From the NCBI GenBank assembly GCA_020622085.1, contig JAHRYM010000001.1, positions 991,117-1,055,116 of the forward strand: 64,000 nt of DNA. The letters are read 5' to 3'. Positions within the stretch are counted from its first letter, which is position 1. Each line of letters opens with the position of its first letter. The DNA comes from Paracoccaceae bacterium (GTDB taxonomy: Bacteria > Pseudomonadota > Alphaproteobacteria > Rhodobacterales > Rhodobacteraceae). The notes under the pieces are model-generated. The model had not been told where the DNA came from and searched no databases. It was given only the letters and a program-made list of their open reading frames with translations. Positions 22,763 to 32,047 of the stretch are shown here, piece after piece. Both the position numbers and the translations under genes were made by a program.

Positions 22763-22881
22763 GTCCTGTCTCCTTGCTTCGGCCGGCGGTGATCATCCGG
22801 TGCGGCCGGGTTCATCAAAACTGGTTTGGCCTGTCCGGTCCGGGACAGGCTCAACCCCGCATGCCCCCGATGCGCACCGCC

Positions 22882-23598
22882 TCACTCCGACCGGTTCAGC
22901 CCTTCGGCCCTTGCGCGGGCCAGCACATTGGCGGTGATCCGGTCACAGCGCGCGCCGTCAAAGCCGAAGGCCTCGGACAGCGCGTTGTCCATCTCCTGTG
23001 CCAGCCCTTCGCGCAAAAGGCTGCGGGCGCGGAAGAAGCGGCTGCGCACGGTGGCCTCGGGGATTTCCAGCGCGAGGGCCACCTCGTCGACGCTCATCTC
23101 CTCGACCGCGCGCAGCATGAAGACGGTGCGGTAGGCTTCGGGCAGAAGGTCGATCCGCGCCTCCATCAGGCGGCGGACCTGCGCCCGCAACAATTCCTGC
23201 TCCGGGCCGCGGGCGGGTTCCTCGGTCAGGGCGGCCTGGGTCTTGGGGTCTTGCGAAAGCATGGCTGCCTCCAGCGGGATGACTTGGGCGGATGTGCGTC
23301 GCAAGCGGCCAAGCGCCTCGTTGCGGACGATCTGGACCAGCCAGGTCGACAGGCGGCTTTCGGCGCGGAAGCCGGGCAGCGCCCGCCAGGCGCGCAGCCA
23401 GCCCTCCTGCACCGCGTCCTCGGCCTCGCCGTCGCCGGGCAGGATCGAGCGCGCGGTGCGGAACAGAAGCTGGTTGTGCCGCCGGATCAGCACCTCGAAA
23501 GCGGTCTGGTCGCCAGCCGCGGCACGGGCGATCAGGTCGGACTCGTTATCGGGTCCGGCGGGACGGGGGCGGGCGGAGCTCTGCATCATGTTGTCCAT
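22882..23598 (-). CDS. ECF-type RNA polymerase sigma factor
   Basis: DAVQEGWLRAWRALPGFRAESRLSTWLVQIVRNEAL region 2; LPEAYRTVFMLRAVEEMSVDEVALALEIPEATVRSRFFRARSLLREGL region 4. Confidence 0.92.
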   Translation of the reverse strand: MDNMMQSSARPRPAGPDNESDLIARAAAGDQTAFEVLIRRHNQLLFRTARSILPGDGEAEDAVQEGWLRAWRALPGFRAESRLSTWLVQIVRNEALGRLRRTSAQVIPLEAAMLSQDPKTQAALTEEPARGPEQELLRAQVRRLMEARIDLLPEAYRTVFMLRAVEEMSVDEVALALEIPEATVRSRFFRARSLLREGLAQEMDNALSEAFGFDGARCDRITANVLARARAEGLNRSE

Positions 23599-23643
23599 CC
23601 TTCAGGATCAGTTTGGGCCGGGCCGTGAGAAATTCAACCGGGA

Positions 23644-24348
23644 TCAGCGTTTCATCAGGGCAAGAAATTCGCGCCGCAGGTCGGCATTGGCCAGAAACGC
23701 CCCGCGCATCACCGAATTGGTCATCACCGACTGGTCATCCTTGACCCCGCGCCAATGCACGCAGAAATGGTCGGCCTCCATCACCACGGCAAGGCCATCG
23801 GGGCGGATGCGGGATTCCAGCTCGTCGGCCAGCATCACCACCGCCTCCTCCTGGATCTGGGGTCGCGACATGATCCAGTCGGCGAGACGCGCATATTTCG
23901 ACAGGCCGATCAGGTCGGAGTCCGCGTTCGGCAGCACCCCGATCCAGACCCGGCCCATGATCGGGCAAAGATGATGCGAGCAGGCGCTGCGTACGGCGAT
24001 GGGGCCGACGATCATCAACTCGTTCAGGCGCGAGACATTGGGGAAACTCGTCACCTCGGGCGGCGGTCGGAATCGGCCCGAGAACACCTCATCCACGAAC
24101 ATCTTCGCCACCCGCCGCGCGGTGTCGGCGGTGTTGTGGTCCCGCGCGGTGTCGATCACCAGCGCCGACAGCACGCCCTGCATCCGTTGGGCCACCTCGT
24201 CGCGCAGGGCGTCAAGCTCGCCCTCCTGCAGGTAGGCCGCGATGTTGTCATTGGCGTTGAACCGCGCGCCGGCCTCGGCCAGCCGGGCGCGGATGCGGTC
24301 CGAGACCGGCAGGTCGGGCAGGACCGGCTTGAGGGGATGGACGGACAT
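23644..24348 (-). CDS. folE: GTP cyclohydrolase I
   Basis: CSHHLCPIMGRVWIGVLPN; RVAKMFVDEVFSG; RPDGLAVVMEADHFCVHWRGVK. Confidence 0.95.
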   Translation of the reverse strand: MSVHPLKPVLPDLPVSDRIRARLAEAGARFNANDNIAAYLQEGELDALRDEVAQRMQGVLSALVIDTARDHNTADTARRVAKMFVDEVFSGRFRPPPEVTSFPNVSRLNELMIVGPIAVRSACSHHLCPIMGRVWIGVLPNADSDLIGLSKYARLADWIMSRPQIQEEAVVMLADELESRIRPDGLAVVMEADHFCVHWRGVKDDQSVMTNSVMRGAFLANADLRREFLALMKR

Positions 24349-24380
24349 GACGGCAACCTTTCGCATGGGGGCATTGCAAG

Positions 24381-24408
24381 GCCCGCCCCGGAGAAACCGG
24401 GGCGGGGA
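24381..24408. other. GC-rich stem-loop between folE and the upstream same-strand gene
   Basis: cgccccggagaaaccggggcg inverted repeat. Confidence 0.5.
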
Positions 24409-24421
24409 ACTTGTGACAGGA

Positions 24422-25075
24422 TCACTCGGCAAACTTGTCGGGGAAGGCCGCGATCAGGCCGTCGGTCAGCGCATCGGCCATCATCATCATGTGCTTCTCG
24501 GCCTCGCCATAGGCGGCGATGCCATCGGCGTGACGGCCCTCCAGCAGGGCGGTGGCATAGACCAGCATGGTGTCGATATGGCCCTTCAGCATGTCGCGCA
24601 CCGCCTCCTGCGGCCAGTTCGCATTGGCCGAGGCCAGGAAGTCGGCGATCTGTTCGGCATTGGCATAGGCCGCCGGAATGGCGGTATCGAGCGCGGCCTT
24701 GTCACCCGCCTTGGCGGCCTTCACCACCTCGACCGCAGCACCGATATGCTCCTGCAACAGTTTGGTCAGCGCGTCCCCCGCCTCGTCGCCATAGAAGGGC
24801 TTGATCGCATTGCCGATATCGGCCTGGTTCTGCATCAGCCGCGCCGCCGTCGCATCAAACGCGGGCGAGTCGGTGGCGAAGGCCGTCACGGCGGCATAGG
24901 TCCATTCCATGTGCTGCGCCCAAAGCGCGCGCATCCCGTCATGCAGCGCCAGCGCCGAGGGGGTGCAGACCGTCAGGCCGTGGGTTTCGCCGTTATGCGC
25001 CGTGGCCGGGGCGCCAAGGGACAGGCCGAGCAGAAGGGCCACGGCGGCGGGTTTCAGAAGGGCGTTGAAGGGCAT
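24422..25075 (-). CDS. secreted hypothetical protein
   Basis: Signal peptide [33 protein letters not shown]; helical hydrophilic remainder. Confidence 0.7.
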   Translation of the reverse strand: MPFNALLKPAAVALLLGLSLGAPATAHNGETHGLTVCTPSALALHDGMRALWAQHMEWTYAAVTAFATDSPAFDATAARLMQNQADIGNAIKPFYGDEAGDALTKLLQEHIGAAVEVVKAAKAGDKAALDTAIPAAYANAEQIADFLASANANWPQEAVRDMLKGHIDTMLVYATALLEGRHADGIAAYGEAEKHMMMMADALTDGLIAAFPDKFAE

Positions 25076-25295
25076 GGGGGTCTCCGTTGTTCCTGTTGAC
25101 GTGAACCGCAACGGCCAGGTGCTGTTCTGCCTGGTCTTGTCGTTGGTTCTGCCCATTGGATGCGGGCAGGTTGCGCTGCGTTCCCGCGATGCTGCAGAAT
25201 TTTTTCCCGCCCCTCGAATGGCTCCGGCAGAGGCCCGGGCGAGCCTGCGGACTGCTCCATTGCCAAACGCGGGCCGGGCGTGGCAGATGTGACGC

Positions 25296-25667
25296 ATGTC
25301 CAGATTGCATCCGGAATTCTTCCTGCGGCTTTATCTTGGCGAGGGCGAGATGATCGGCCCCGGCAAGGCTGCCCTGCTGGAAGGGATTGCCCGCACCGGA
25401 TCCATCTCGGCGGTCGGGCGCGAGATGGGGATGAGCTACAAGCGCGCCTGGATGCTGGTTGAAACCATGAACGCGATGTTTGCAAAGCCCCTTGTGACCA
25501 GCGCGCGCGGCGGTGCCGGCGGGGGCGGTGCGGCATTGACCGAAACCGGGCAGGCGGTGCTGGCGCTATATCGCCAGATCGAGGAAAGCTCGATCGCCCT
25601 CAATGCCGACAGGATCGCCCGGCTGAAGGGCCTTCTGGCCAGCCGCGGGGCCGAAACCGGAACCTGA
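25296..25667 (+). CDS. winged-helix (ModE N-terminal-like) transcriptional regulator
   Basis: [33 protein letters not shown] and [20 protein letters not shown] typical of ModE/LysR wHTH proteins. Confidence 0.85.
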   Translation: MSRLHPEFFLRLYLGEGEMIGPGKAALLEGIARTGSISAVGREMGMSYKRAWMLVETMNAMFAKPLVTSARGGAGGGGAALTETGQAVLALYRQIEESSIALNADRIARLKGLLASRGAETGT

Positions 25668-25759
25668 CGCCTGCGGTGGGGATGGCCGTCAAAAAGGGCA
25701 ATGTGTCCCAGAAGCCGGGCCGTGGCCCGCCGAACCGGTGCCGCCCGCCACCTGCCGCT

Positions 25760-26455
25760 TCACGAGGCCGGTCCGGGGGGCTGGACACGACTGGTGCAAT
25801 CGCGCCGACGCTGATTCAACAACGAGATGGTTTCATCGTCGGTCAACTGGTGGAAGTCTTCATAGAAGGCTCCGACTCCTTCGAAGATGCGCGCGGCATG
25901 CAGGCAGACCACCAGATCTGCCTCGGCCTCGACCTGGGGCAGGGCGTCCTCGGCGGCCACCGGGACGGCGACGCAGATCCGCCCGGCACCCTGTTCCTTC
26001 ATGGCGATGATGGCGGCGCGCACCGTGGCCCCGGTGGCCAGCCCGTCATCGACGATGACTGCCGTTCGCCCGGCAGGATCCTCCTGCCTGCGTCCGCCAA
26101 GATAGAGGGCACGGCGCCGGTCGAGTTCCGCCATTTCACGGTCGCGGGCGCGCTGCAACCAGGCGTCATTCGCCCCGGAATGGCGGCGAACGTTCTCATT
26201 GATGACCAGTTGCGGGTGGGCGCCATCGACGATGGCCCCGAGCGCCAGCTCCGGTGCACCCGGGGCGCCGATCTTGCGCACGAGGATCAGGTCGAGCGGC
26301 GCCCCGAGCGCGCGCGCAACTTCAAGCGCGACGGGCACGCCGCCTCGTGGAAGCGCATAGACAACGGGATTCTCCAGCGCCATCGGCAGCAACGCCGCAG
26401 CAAGCCGACGACCAGCCTCGGCGCGGTCGGGATACCTTGGTCGGTCGGCACCCAT
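25760..26455 (-). CDS. phosphoribosyltransferase family protein
   Basis: AVIVDDGLATGATVRAAI PRPP-binding loop; YALPRGGVPVALEVARALGAPLDLILVRKIG. Confidence 0.88.
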   Translation of the reverse strand: MGADRPRYPDRAEAGRRLAAALLPMALENPVVYALPRGGVPVALEVARALGAPLDLILVRKIGAPGAPELALGAIVDGAHPQLVINENVRRHSGANDAWLQRARDREMAELDRRRALYLGGRRQEDPAGRTAVIVDDGLATGATVRAAIIAMKEQGAGRICVAVPVAAEDALPQVEAEADLVVCLHAARIFEGVGAFYEDFHQLTDDETISLLNQRRRDCTSRVQPPGPAS

Positions 26456-26459
26456 GGCA

Positions 26460-26912
26460 TCATTCCCGCTGTGCGAGGGTCTCCCGAAGGGCAAGCTCGG
26501 GCAGTTTGGTAAGGTCTTTCGGGGTTTGCGATACCACCGTGGCCGCCATCTGTTCCGACATGGCGTCGCGCAGGTCGCCAAGCATCCGGGGCGGCGCAAA
26601 GATCATCAGTTGCGCAAATTCCTTTCGGGCCAGCCGCTCTTCAAGCTGGGCCAGGATTGCTTCGGCAAAACGGCGCGTCTGGTCGCGCACCGGGTCCGAT
26701 CTGGGCTCCATCGACGATCGCCTGGCGCCCGTCGAGGCAAAGCCCCGCCCTGGCGCGTCTGCCATGATCTCGCGCCCCGGCAGGTGTGTGGTGGCGGTCT
26801 CGAAAACGGTGTCCAGCGGTGTTGCAGCCATATCGGCCGTGCGTTCAGGGTATCGCAGGACACGGGCCCGTTCGGCATCGGCCAGAAGAACCCAGGTATC
26901 GACTTTGCGCAT
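26460..26912 (-). CDS. host attachment (baeRF-like) family protein
   Basis: TWVLLADAERARVLRYPER; FAQLMIFAPPRMLGDLRDAM. Confidence 0.8.
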   Translation of the reverse strand: MRKVDTWVLLADAERARVLRYPERTADMAATPLDTVFETATTHLPGREIMADAPGRGFASTGARRSSMEPRSDPVRDQTRRFAEAILAQLEERLARKEFAQLMIFAPPRMLGDLRDAMSEQMAATVVSQTPKDLTKLPELALRETLAQRE

Positions 26913-26972
26913 GTGTAAGCCCCCCCTTCGACAAGGTTTCCGCTCAGCATAAAGGCAGGCCATTCCCGACCA

Positions 26973-26986
26973 ATGACATGGATCAT
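26973..26986. promoter_or_regulatory. possible FNR/CRP-family-like box ATGA-N6-TCAT
   Basis: atgacatggatcat in the spacer between the divergent host-attachment and MBL exonuclease genes. Confidence 0.35.
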
Positions 26987-27320
26987 TGCAAACCGCGAAG
27001 AAGTGGAATTCAGATCGCCGGGGCGACGACAAGGTTTGGCGCAGCAGTGGCCAATCCGGCCGGGGTGGCGCAGTAAGGTGATGCAGGCGGGCGCTGCAAT
27101 GATCGCTGCCTGAATCCCGCCGTGACTCCCCGCCGGTGGACCGAAAGGAGCGGGCCGGCGTCCGGCGCGCTGCGTGTTGTCCCGGTCACGGCGTCTTGCG
27201 CTTTGCCCCGCAGAAGGCCCTTGATGGAACATCCCGACTCGGGTGATCCTGTTGTCAACCAGAGGGCCGCGCGCGGTTCGGGCCGGCAGGCGCAGGCCCC
27301 GTCACAACCGGAGGAATGCC

Positions 27321-28706
27321 ATGCAGGTCGAATTTCACGGCGCAGCGGGCGGAGTAACCGGGTCATGCCACCTGATCCGGGCGGCGGGCCGCAATATCCT
27401 GATCGATTGCGGCATGTTCCAGGGATCGGGCGATCTGGACGCGGAAAACGAAGGCCCCTTCGGCTTTGACCCGGCCGAAATCGACATCCTGCTCCTGACC
27501 CATGCGCATCTGGACCATTGCGGGCGCATCCCGCTACTGGTCAAGCGGGGTTTTTCGGGGGAAATCATCTGCACCGCCGCCACGCGCGATCTGGCGCGGG
27601 TCGTCCTGATGGACGCCGCGCACCTGCACGAGGAGGAGGCCCGCCACCACCGCCGTCACGGGCATGCCGGCGCGGGGGCGCTCTATGACCGGATGGATGC
27701 GGCCGAAAGTCTCGACCGTTTCGGCCGGATCGCCGCCTACGGCCGGGCGATCGACCTGGGGCATGGCGCCACCGCAACCTTCTTCGACTCCGGCCATATC
27801 CTGGGCTCGGCCAGCATCCTGCTGGATCTAATCGAGGATGGCAACCGCCGCCGCGTGCTGTTCTCGGGCGACATCGGCCCGTTTGAGCGCGCGTTGCTCA
27901 ACCCGCCGGCACCGCCGGTGGGCGCCGATGTGGTAGTGATGGAATCGACCTACGGCGACCGCGACCATCGCGCGCTGGATGCCTCGGTCGCCGAGTTTCT
28001 GGATGCGATCCGCGATGCCGGGGCGCGGGGCGGCAATATCGTCATTCCCACCTTCGCGCTGGAGCGGGCACAGGAACTGCTGTTCTTCCTGCGCGAGGGG
28101 CTCGCCTCGGGCGAATTGCCCCACACCCTTCAGGTCTTTCTCGACTCGCCGATGGCGATTTCGGCAACCCGGATCTTCCGCCGCCACCCCGAGGTTATGA
28201 AGCCCGAACTGGCCGCCATGCTGCACCGGGGGGAGGATCCTTTCGACCTGCCGGGCCTTGTTTTCACCCAGGAGGCCAGCGAGTCGATGGAGCTGAACAG
28301 CATCCGGTCGGGGGCGCTGATCATGGCGGGGTCGGGCATGTGCACGGGCGGGCGCGTCCGCCATCACCTGCGCCACAACCTTGGCCGCGCCGACTGTTCG
28401 GTGATCTTCGTGGGCTTTGCCGCCGAGGGAACGCTGGCGCGCATCATCATCGACGGCGCGACTTCGGTAAAGCTGTTCGGCGACCAGGTGCCGGTGCGGG
28501 CAAGGATCCACACGATCAACGGCTTTTCCGCCCACGCGGGGCAGGGGGATCTTCTGCGCTGGCACCAGCGCACCGGCCGGCCCGAAAAGACCTTTCTGGT
28601 TCATGGCGAACCCGCGGCCGCGGCCGAACTGGCCCGTGTGCTGGGTCGCGCCCCGCACGGCAGCCGCATCGAGATCCCGCAACGCCACAGCGTGCACAAG
28701 ATCTGA
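27321..28706 (+). CDS. MBL-fold RNA-processing exonuclease (beta-CASP family)
   Basis: LLTHAHLDHCGRIPLLVKRGF; MESTYGDRDH; SGMCTGGRVRHHL; GFSAHAGQGDLL. Confidence 0.93.
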   Translation: MQVEFHGAAGGVTGSCHLIRAAGRNILIDCGMFQGSGDLDAENEGPFGFDPAEIDILLLTHAHLDHCGRIPLLVKRGFSGEIICTAATRDLARVVLMDAAHLHEEEARHHRRHGHAGAGALYDRMDAAESLDRFGRIAAYGRAIDLGHGATATFFDSGHILGSASILLDLIEDGNRRRVLFSGDIGPFERALLNPPAPPVGADVVVMESTYGDRDHRALDASVAEFLDAIRDAGARGGNIVIPTFALERAQELLFFLREGLASGELPHTLQVFLDSPMAISATRIFRRHPEVMKPELAAMLHRGEDPFDLPGLVFTQEASESMELNSIRSGALIMAGSGMCTGGRVRHHLRHNLGRADCSVIFVGFAAEGTLARIIIDGATSVKLFGDQVPVRARIHTINGFSAHAGQGDLLRWHQRTGRPEKTFLVHGEPAAAAELARVLGRAPHGSRIEIPQRHSVHKI

Positions 28707-28721
28707 TCCGGCACGCCCGGG

Positions 28722-28768
28722 CCGGGGAGTTCGGGCCGGGGAGTTCGGGGGGGAGTTCGGGCGGGGGG
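28722..28768. repeat. G-rich imperfect tandem repeat (unit ccggggagttcggg, about 3 copies)
   Basis: Copies at 28722-28735 and 28736-28749, a shortened copy 28750-28761, then a G run. Confidence 0.8.
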
Positions 28769-28779
28769 GCGTGCTTTCA

Positions 28780-29127
28780 GACCCTGCGGCGCGGTAGAAG
28801 GCGCGCTTCACGGTCTCGGTCGCCGGCCACTGCAGGCGAGGGTATGTCGGACAGGAAGCTGTTGAGCAGGATCTGCGCCGCCGCCAGGGGCAGGAACGGC
28901 AGGAACAGCGTGCCGATGGCCATGCTGATCATGTTGCCGAAATTCGCGCGATGGTGATCGAGATGTATTTCGGCGTATTTGCAAAGGTGCGGCGCCCGTC
29001 CTCGGTCCCCTGTCGAAGCACGCCCAGATCGCGCTACAGAAGCACGATGTCGGCGATTTCGCGCGCCACATCCAGCGCGCCTTCCACTGAAATCCCCACA
29101 TCTGACAGCCTGAGGCCGACGCGACAC
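28780..29127 (-). pseudogene. remnant of a P-type cation ATPase C-terminal region (MgtA-like)
   Basis: Minus strand reads DVGISVEGALDVAREIADIVLL*RDLGVLRQGTEDGRRTFANTPKYISITIAR, then (frameshift) NFGNMISMAIGTLFLPFLPLAAAQILLNSFLSDIPSPAVAGD. In-frame TAG at 29034-29036. Confidence 0.88.
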
Positions 29128-29162
29128 TGACCGGTCACGTCAGGAATATGGGATCACCGTGC

Positions 29163-29804
29163 TCAGGCCGGCGTCAGCGTCCGGCGAAAGGCGATTTCAC
29201 CCTCGATCACGAAGCACAGCATCCGGTCGCCTGCGGCCACCGCGTCGCGTTCGCGGTAAGCCGCCAGCAGGCTGCGCTGTCCGGCCAGGATCACCGGCAG
29301 CACCTCTTCCTGCTGCATGGTGATCAGGCGCACGTTCTGCACCTGGACGAAGTAGCGCCGGATCGCCTGCGCCAGCGTCCGGTTCGACACCACCGAGAGC
29401 CAGGCGTTTCGAAAGATTTCGGAGGCGGTAAACAGCGCCGGCCCGTCCCTGGCCGCGAGGGCTGCGGCGCCATCCGTGACCGCGCGTTCCATCACGGCAA
29501 GGGCGGCATCGGTGATGCCTTGCGCGGCAAGGGCTGCGGCACGAGGCTCCAGCAGGCGGCGCAGTTCGAACACTTCAAGAATTTCCTCGGGGCCAAGCCG
29601 CGGCAGGACGAAGCCGCGGGTGGTCGGCACCAGATAGCCTTCGGTCGCAAGCCGCATCAGCGCATCGCGCGCCGGCATCCGGGATGAGCCCAGTTCGGCC
29701 GCGACCATGACATCGACAAACCGATCGTCCAGTCCGAAAGCCCCCGACCGGATGCGCTGGATCAGGTTGTCATAGATACGGTCGCGCAGGTTTTGTCTGG
29801 TCAT
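29163..29804 (-). CDS. GntR family (FCD domain) transcriptional regulator
   Basis: LRDRIYDNLIQRIRSGAFGLDDRFVDVMVAAELGSSRMPARDALMRLATEGYLV; FCD-like C-terminus. Confidence 0.9.
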   Translation of the reverse strand: MTRQNLRDRIYDNLIQRIRSGAFGLDDRFVDVMVAAELGSSRMPARDALMRLATEGYLVPTTRGFVLPRLGPEEILEVFELRRLLEPRAAALAAQGITDAALAVMERAVTDGAAALAARDGPALFTASEIFRNAWLSVVSNRTLAQAIRRYFVQVQNVRLITMQQEEVLPVILAGQRSLLAAYRERDAVAAGDRMLCFVIEGEIAFRRTLTPA

Positions 29805-29809
29805 GGAAA

Positions 29810-29930
29810 ATCTGTATACGGTTTTTCCGGTGAGTATCCACGGAATCTGCGTGAATAATCAATAAGTATCGGGTTCTCGGCGTAAAGCCAAATGGTTGAA
29901 GTTCAAAATTTCTCTTGATCTGTATACATT
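29810..29930. promoter_or_regulatory. two putative GntR operator sites (ATCTGTATAC)
   Basis: atctgtatacg at 29810-29820 and atctgtatacatt at 29918-29930 in the divergent spacer. Confidence 0.55.
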
Positions 29931-30005
29931 TGTTCCGCAAGATTTTCGTAGAAGCGAGTCACTGCGCCGGAATCCAAGACTCGCCGTTCAGCAGAGAGGT
30001 TGCCA

Positions 30006-30803
30006 ATGATGAAGATGACCCGCCGCGCCGCGCTAGGCCTTGCCGTGGCGCTGACGCTGCCGATTGCCGCCCATGCGCAAGATCCGCTTCGTGTCGGTTC
30101 CTACCCCGCCAACCCGCCCTGGGAGACGAAGACCGAATCCGGCGGCTTCGAAGGTTTCGAGGTCGATATCGTCAACGAGATCGCCAAGCGCATGGGCACC
30201 ACCGCCCGGATCGAGGGGATGGATTTCAAGGCGCTGTTCGTGGCTTCTGCCTCGGGGCGGGTCGACGCGGTGATTTCGTCGCTGACCATCACCAACGAGC
30301 GGCTGGAAAGCCAGTCCTTCACCCAGCCCTATTTCGAGGGCGCACTGGGGATAGGCGTCAAGGAGGGTTCGGACATCGCCTCGGTCGAAGGGCTGAAGGG
30401 CAAGACCGTGGGTTCGGTCGCGACATCCTTCCCCGAGAACTGGCTGAAAGAGCGCGCGGGCGAGATCGGCTATGCCGAATACAAGAGCTATGACACCACT
30501 TCCAACATGCTGACCGACCTGATGAACGGCCGGATCGACGCGGCGGTGAACGATGTCGTCGGGCTGCGCTATGCCTTTACCCAGATGCAGGGGCTCAAGG
30601 TCGGGGCCGAGATCGTCACCGGCGAGAAATTCGCCATGATGATGCCCAAGGGCTCGGACAAGCTGGAACAGGTCAACCAGATCATCTCCGACATGAAGAC
30701 CGACGGCACCATGGCCGCGATCTATGAAAAGTGGATGGGCGTGGCGCCGCGCGAGGGTGGCTATGCCCTCACGCCGATGCCGGTTCCGACCTCGGCCGAG
30801 TGA
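30006..30803 (+). CDS. polar amino acid-type ABC transporter substrate-binding protein
   Basis: Signal peptide; GFEGFEVDIVNEIAKRMGTTARIEGMDFKALFVASASGRVDAVISSLTITNERLE. Confidence 0.92.
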   Translation: MMKMTRRAALGLAVALTLPIAAHAQDPLRVGSYPANPPWETKTESGGFEGFEVDIVNEIAKRMGTTARIEGMDFKALFVASASGRVDAVISSLTITNERLESQSFTQPYFEGALGIGVKEGSDIASVEGLKGKTVGSVATSFPENWLKERAGEIGYAEYKSYDTTSNMLTDLMNGRIDAAVNDVVGLRYAFTQMQGLKVGAEIVTGEKFAMMMPKGSDKLEQVNQIISDMKTDGTMAAIYEKWMGVAPREGGYALTPMPVPTSAE

Positions 30804-30854
30804 GCCCTCCTGCGGGCGGCCCCCCGGCCGCCCGATCCTGCTGGAACCCGTGCC

Positions 30855-31289
30855 ATGCCCCATGCCCACCTTGCCTCGGCGCGAGTCGACGCCCCGGCCG
30901 ACTTCACTTTCGCACAGCTCTCCGACGGCAGCCGTCTCGGACGCTGGGCGCTGGGCTCGATGGACCTCGTGCCTGCGGGCGAACCCGGGCTCTGGCGTGG
31001 CGTCTCGCTGTTCGACGGCTCTCCGGCCGAGGTGGAGATCCGCCCGCATCCGGCGCTTGGCCTGATCGACTTCCACCTTGGTCCCGCCGGCGCGCGGGTG
31101 CCTCGCGTCTCGATCCGCGTCACGCCGGGGCCCGACTGGGGCCTGCCCGAGGGAAGCTGCCTTGTGGCGATGACCACCTGGCGCGCGGGCTGGATGGACG
31201 ATGCCCGCTGGCAGCGGACCCGCACCACGCACGAGCTTGAGGCCCTGCTGTTCAAGGCCCAGATCGAGACCGAATGGGCCGCGCGATGA
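30855..31289 (+). CDS. hypothetical protein
   Basis: Intact ORF in cluster, overlaps next start by 4 bp. Confidence 0.65.
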   Translation: MPHAHLASARVDAPADFTFAQLSDGSRLGRWALGSMDLVPAGEPGLWRGVSLFDGSPAEVEIRPHPALGLIDFHLGPAGARVPRVSIRVTPGPDWGLPEGSCLVAMTTWRAGWMDDARWQRTRTTHELEALLFKAQIETEWAAR

Positions 31290-32047
31290 CCCCCGCCGCA
31301 TGGCGCGCCCGCTTCCGCGCCGGAGAGCAGCGCCAGACGGCGGCGCTGTGTCCCGGCTTCGCGCAGGCCAACATGGCCTTCATCCCGGCCGAGGCCGCCG
31401 ACGAGTTCGAGGCCTTCCTGCGCGCCAATCCCGCCGCCTGCCCGCTGCTGGCGCGGGGTCGGCCGGGCGATCCGACGCTGCCGCAACTGGGCGATTTCGA
31501 CCTGCGCCACGACCTGCCGCTTTACCGCCTGTTCCGCGACGGCCAGCCCTGCGACCGGGTGCCGGACATCGCCGGCGACTGGCGCGCGGACCTGGTGCCC
31601 TTCGCCATCGGCTGTTCCCTGACCTTCGAGGCCGATCTGGTCGCCGTGGGCGTCGCCCTGCGCTGCCATGCGCCGGGGGTCAGTTGCTCGGCCTTCGACA
31701 CGGCGATCCCGAACCGGCCGGCGGGGCGGTTCGGCGGCAATCTCGTCGTCTCGATGCGGGCGATCCGCGCCGATCAGGCGGCGCTTGCCGATGCCGTGAC
31801 CCGCGCCCATCCGCAGGCGCATGGCGCGCCGGTCCACCTTGGCGACCCGCAGGCGATCGGCGTCGACCTCTCGCGCCCGATCGACGGGCTGGGGCTGACC
31901 GACATCGGCTTGGGCGAAGTGGCGATGTTCTGGGCCTGCGGCGTGACGATGGAGCGCGCGATCACCTCGGCCCGGCTGCCCTTTGCCATCACCCATGCAC
32001 CCGGCCATATGCTCATTACCGACTTGCCCGCCGGAGAGATGCCATGA
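31286..32047 (+). CDS. DUF1445 family putative hydro-lyase (D-glutamate cyclase-like)
   Basis: RAGEQRQTAALCPGFAQANMAFIPAEAADEFEAFLRANPAACPLL; VPFAIGCSLTFEADL. Confidence 0.88.
   Translation: MTPAAWRARFRAGEQRQTAALCPGFAQANMAFIPAEAADEFEAFLRANPAACPLLARGRPGDPTLPQLGDFDLRHDLPLYRLFRDGQPCDRVPDIAGDWRADLVPFAIGCSLTFEADLVAVGVALRCHAPGVSCSAFDTAIPNRPAGRFGGNLVVSMRAIRADQAALADAVTRAHPQAHGAPVHLGDPQAIGVDLSRPIDGLGLTDIGLGEVAMFWACGVTMERAITSARLPFAITHAPGHMLITDLPAGEMP

Noticed and set aside
21257-22792. 511-aa plus-strand ORF
   Set aside because: Antisense mirror of the Rieske/FAD reductase gene, which has clear motifs.
22882-23598. Sigma factor with an adjacent anti-sigma gene
   Set aside because: No small anti-sigma-like ORF next to it; neighbours are folE and a Rieske reductase.
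28808-29101. 97-aa minus-strand ORF as a real gene
   Set aside because: It is an alternative frame through the P-type ATPase relic; the conserved residues lie in the other, interrupted frames.
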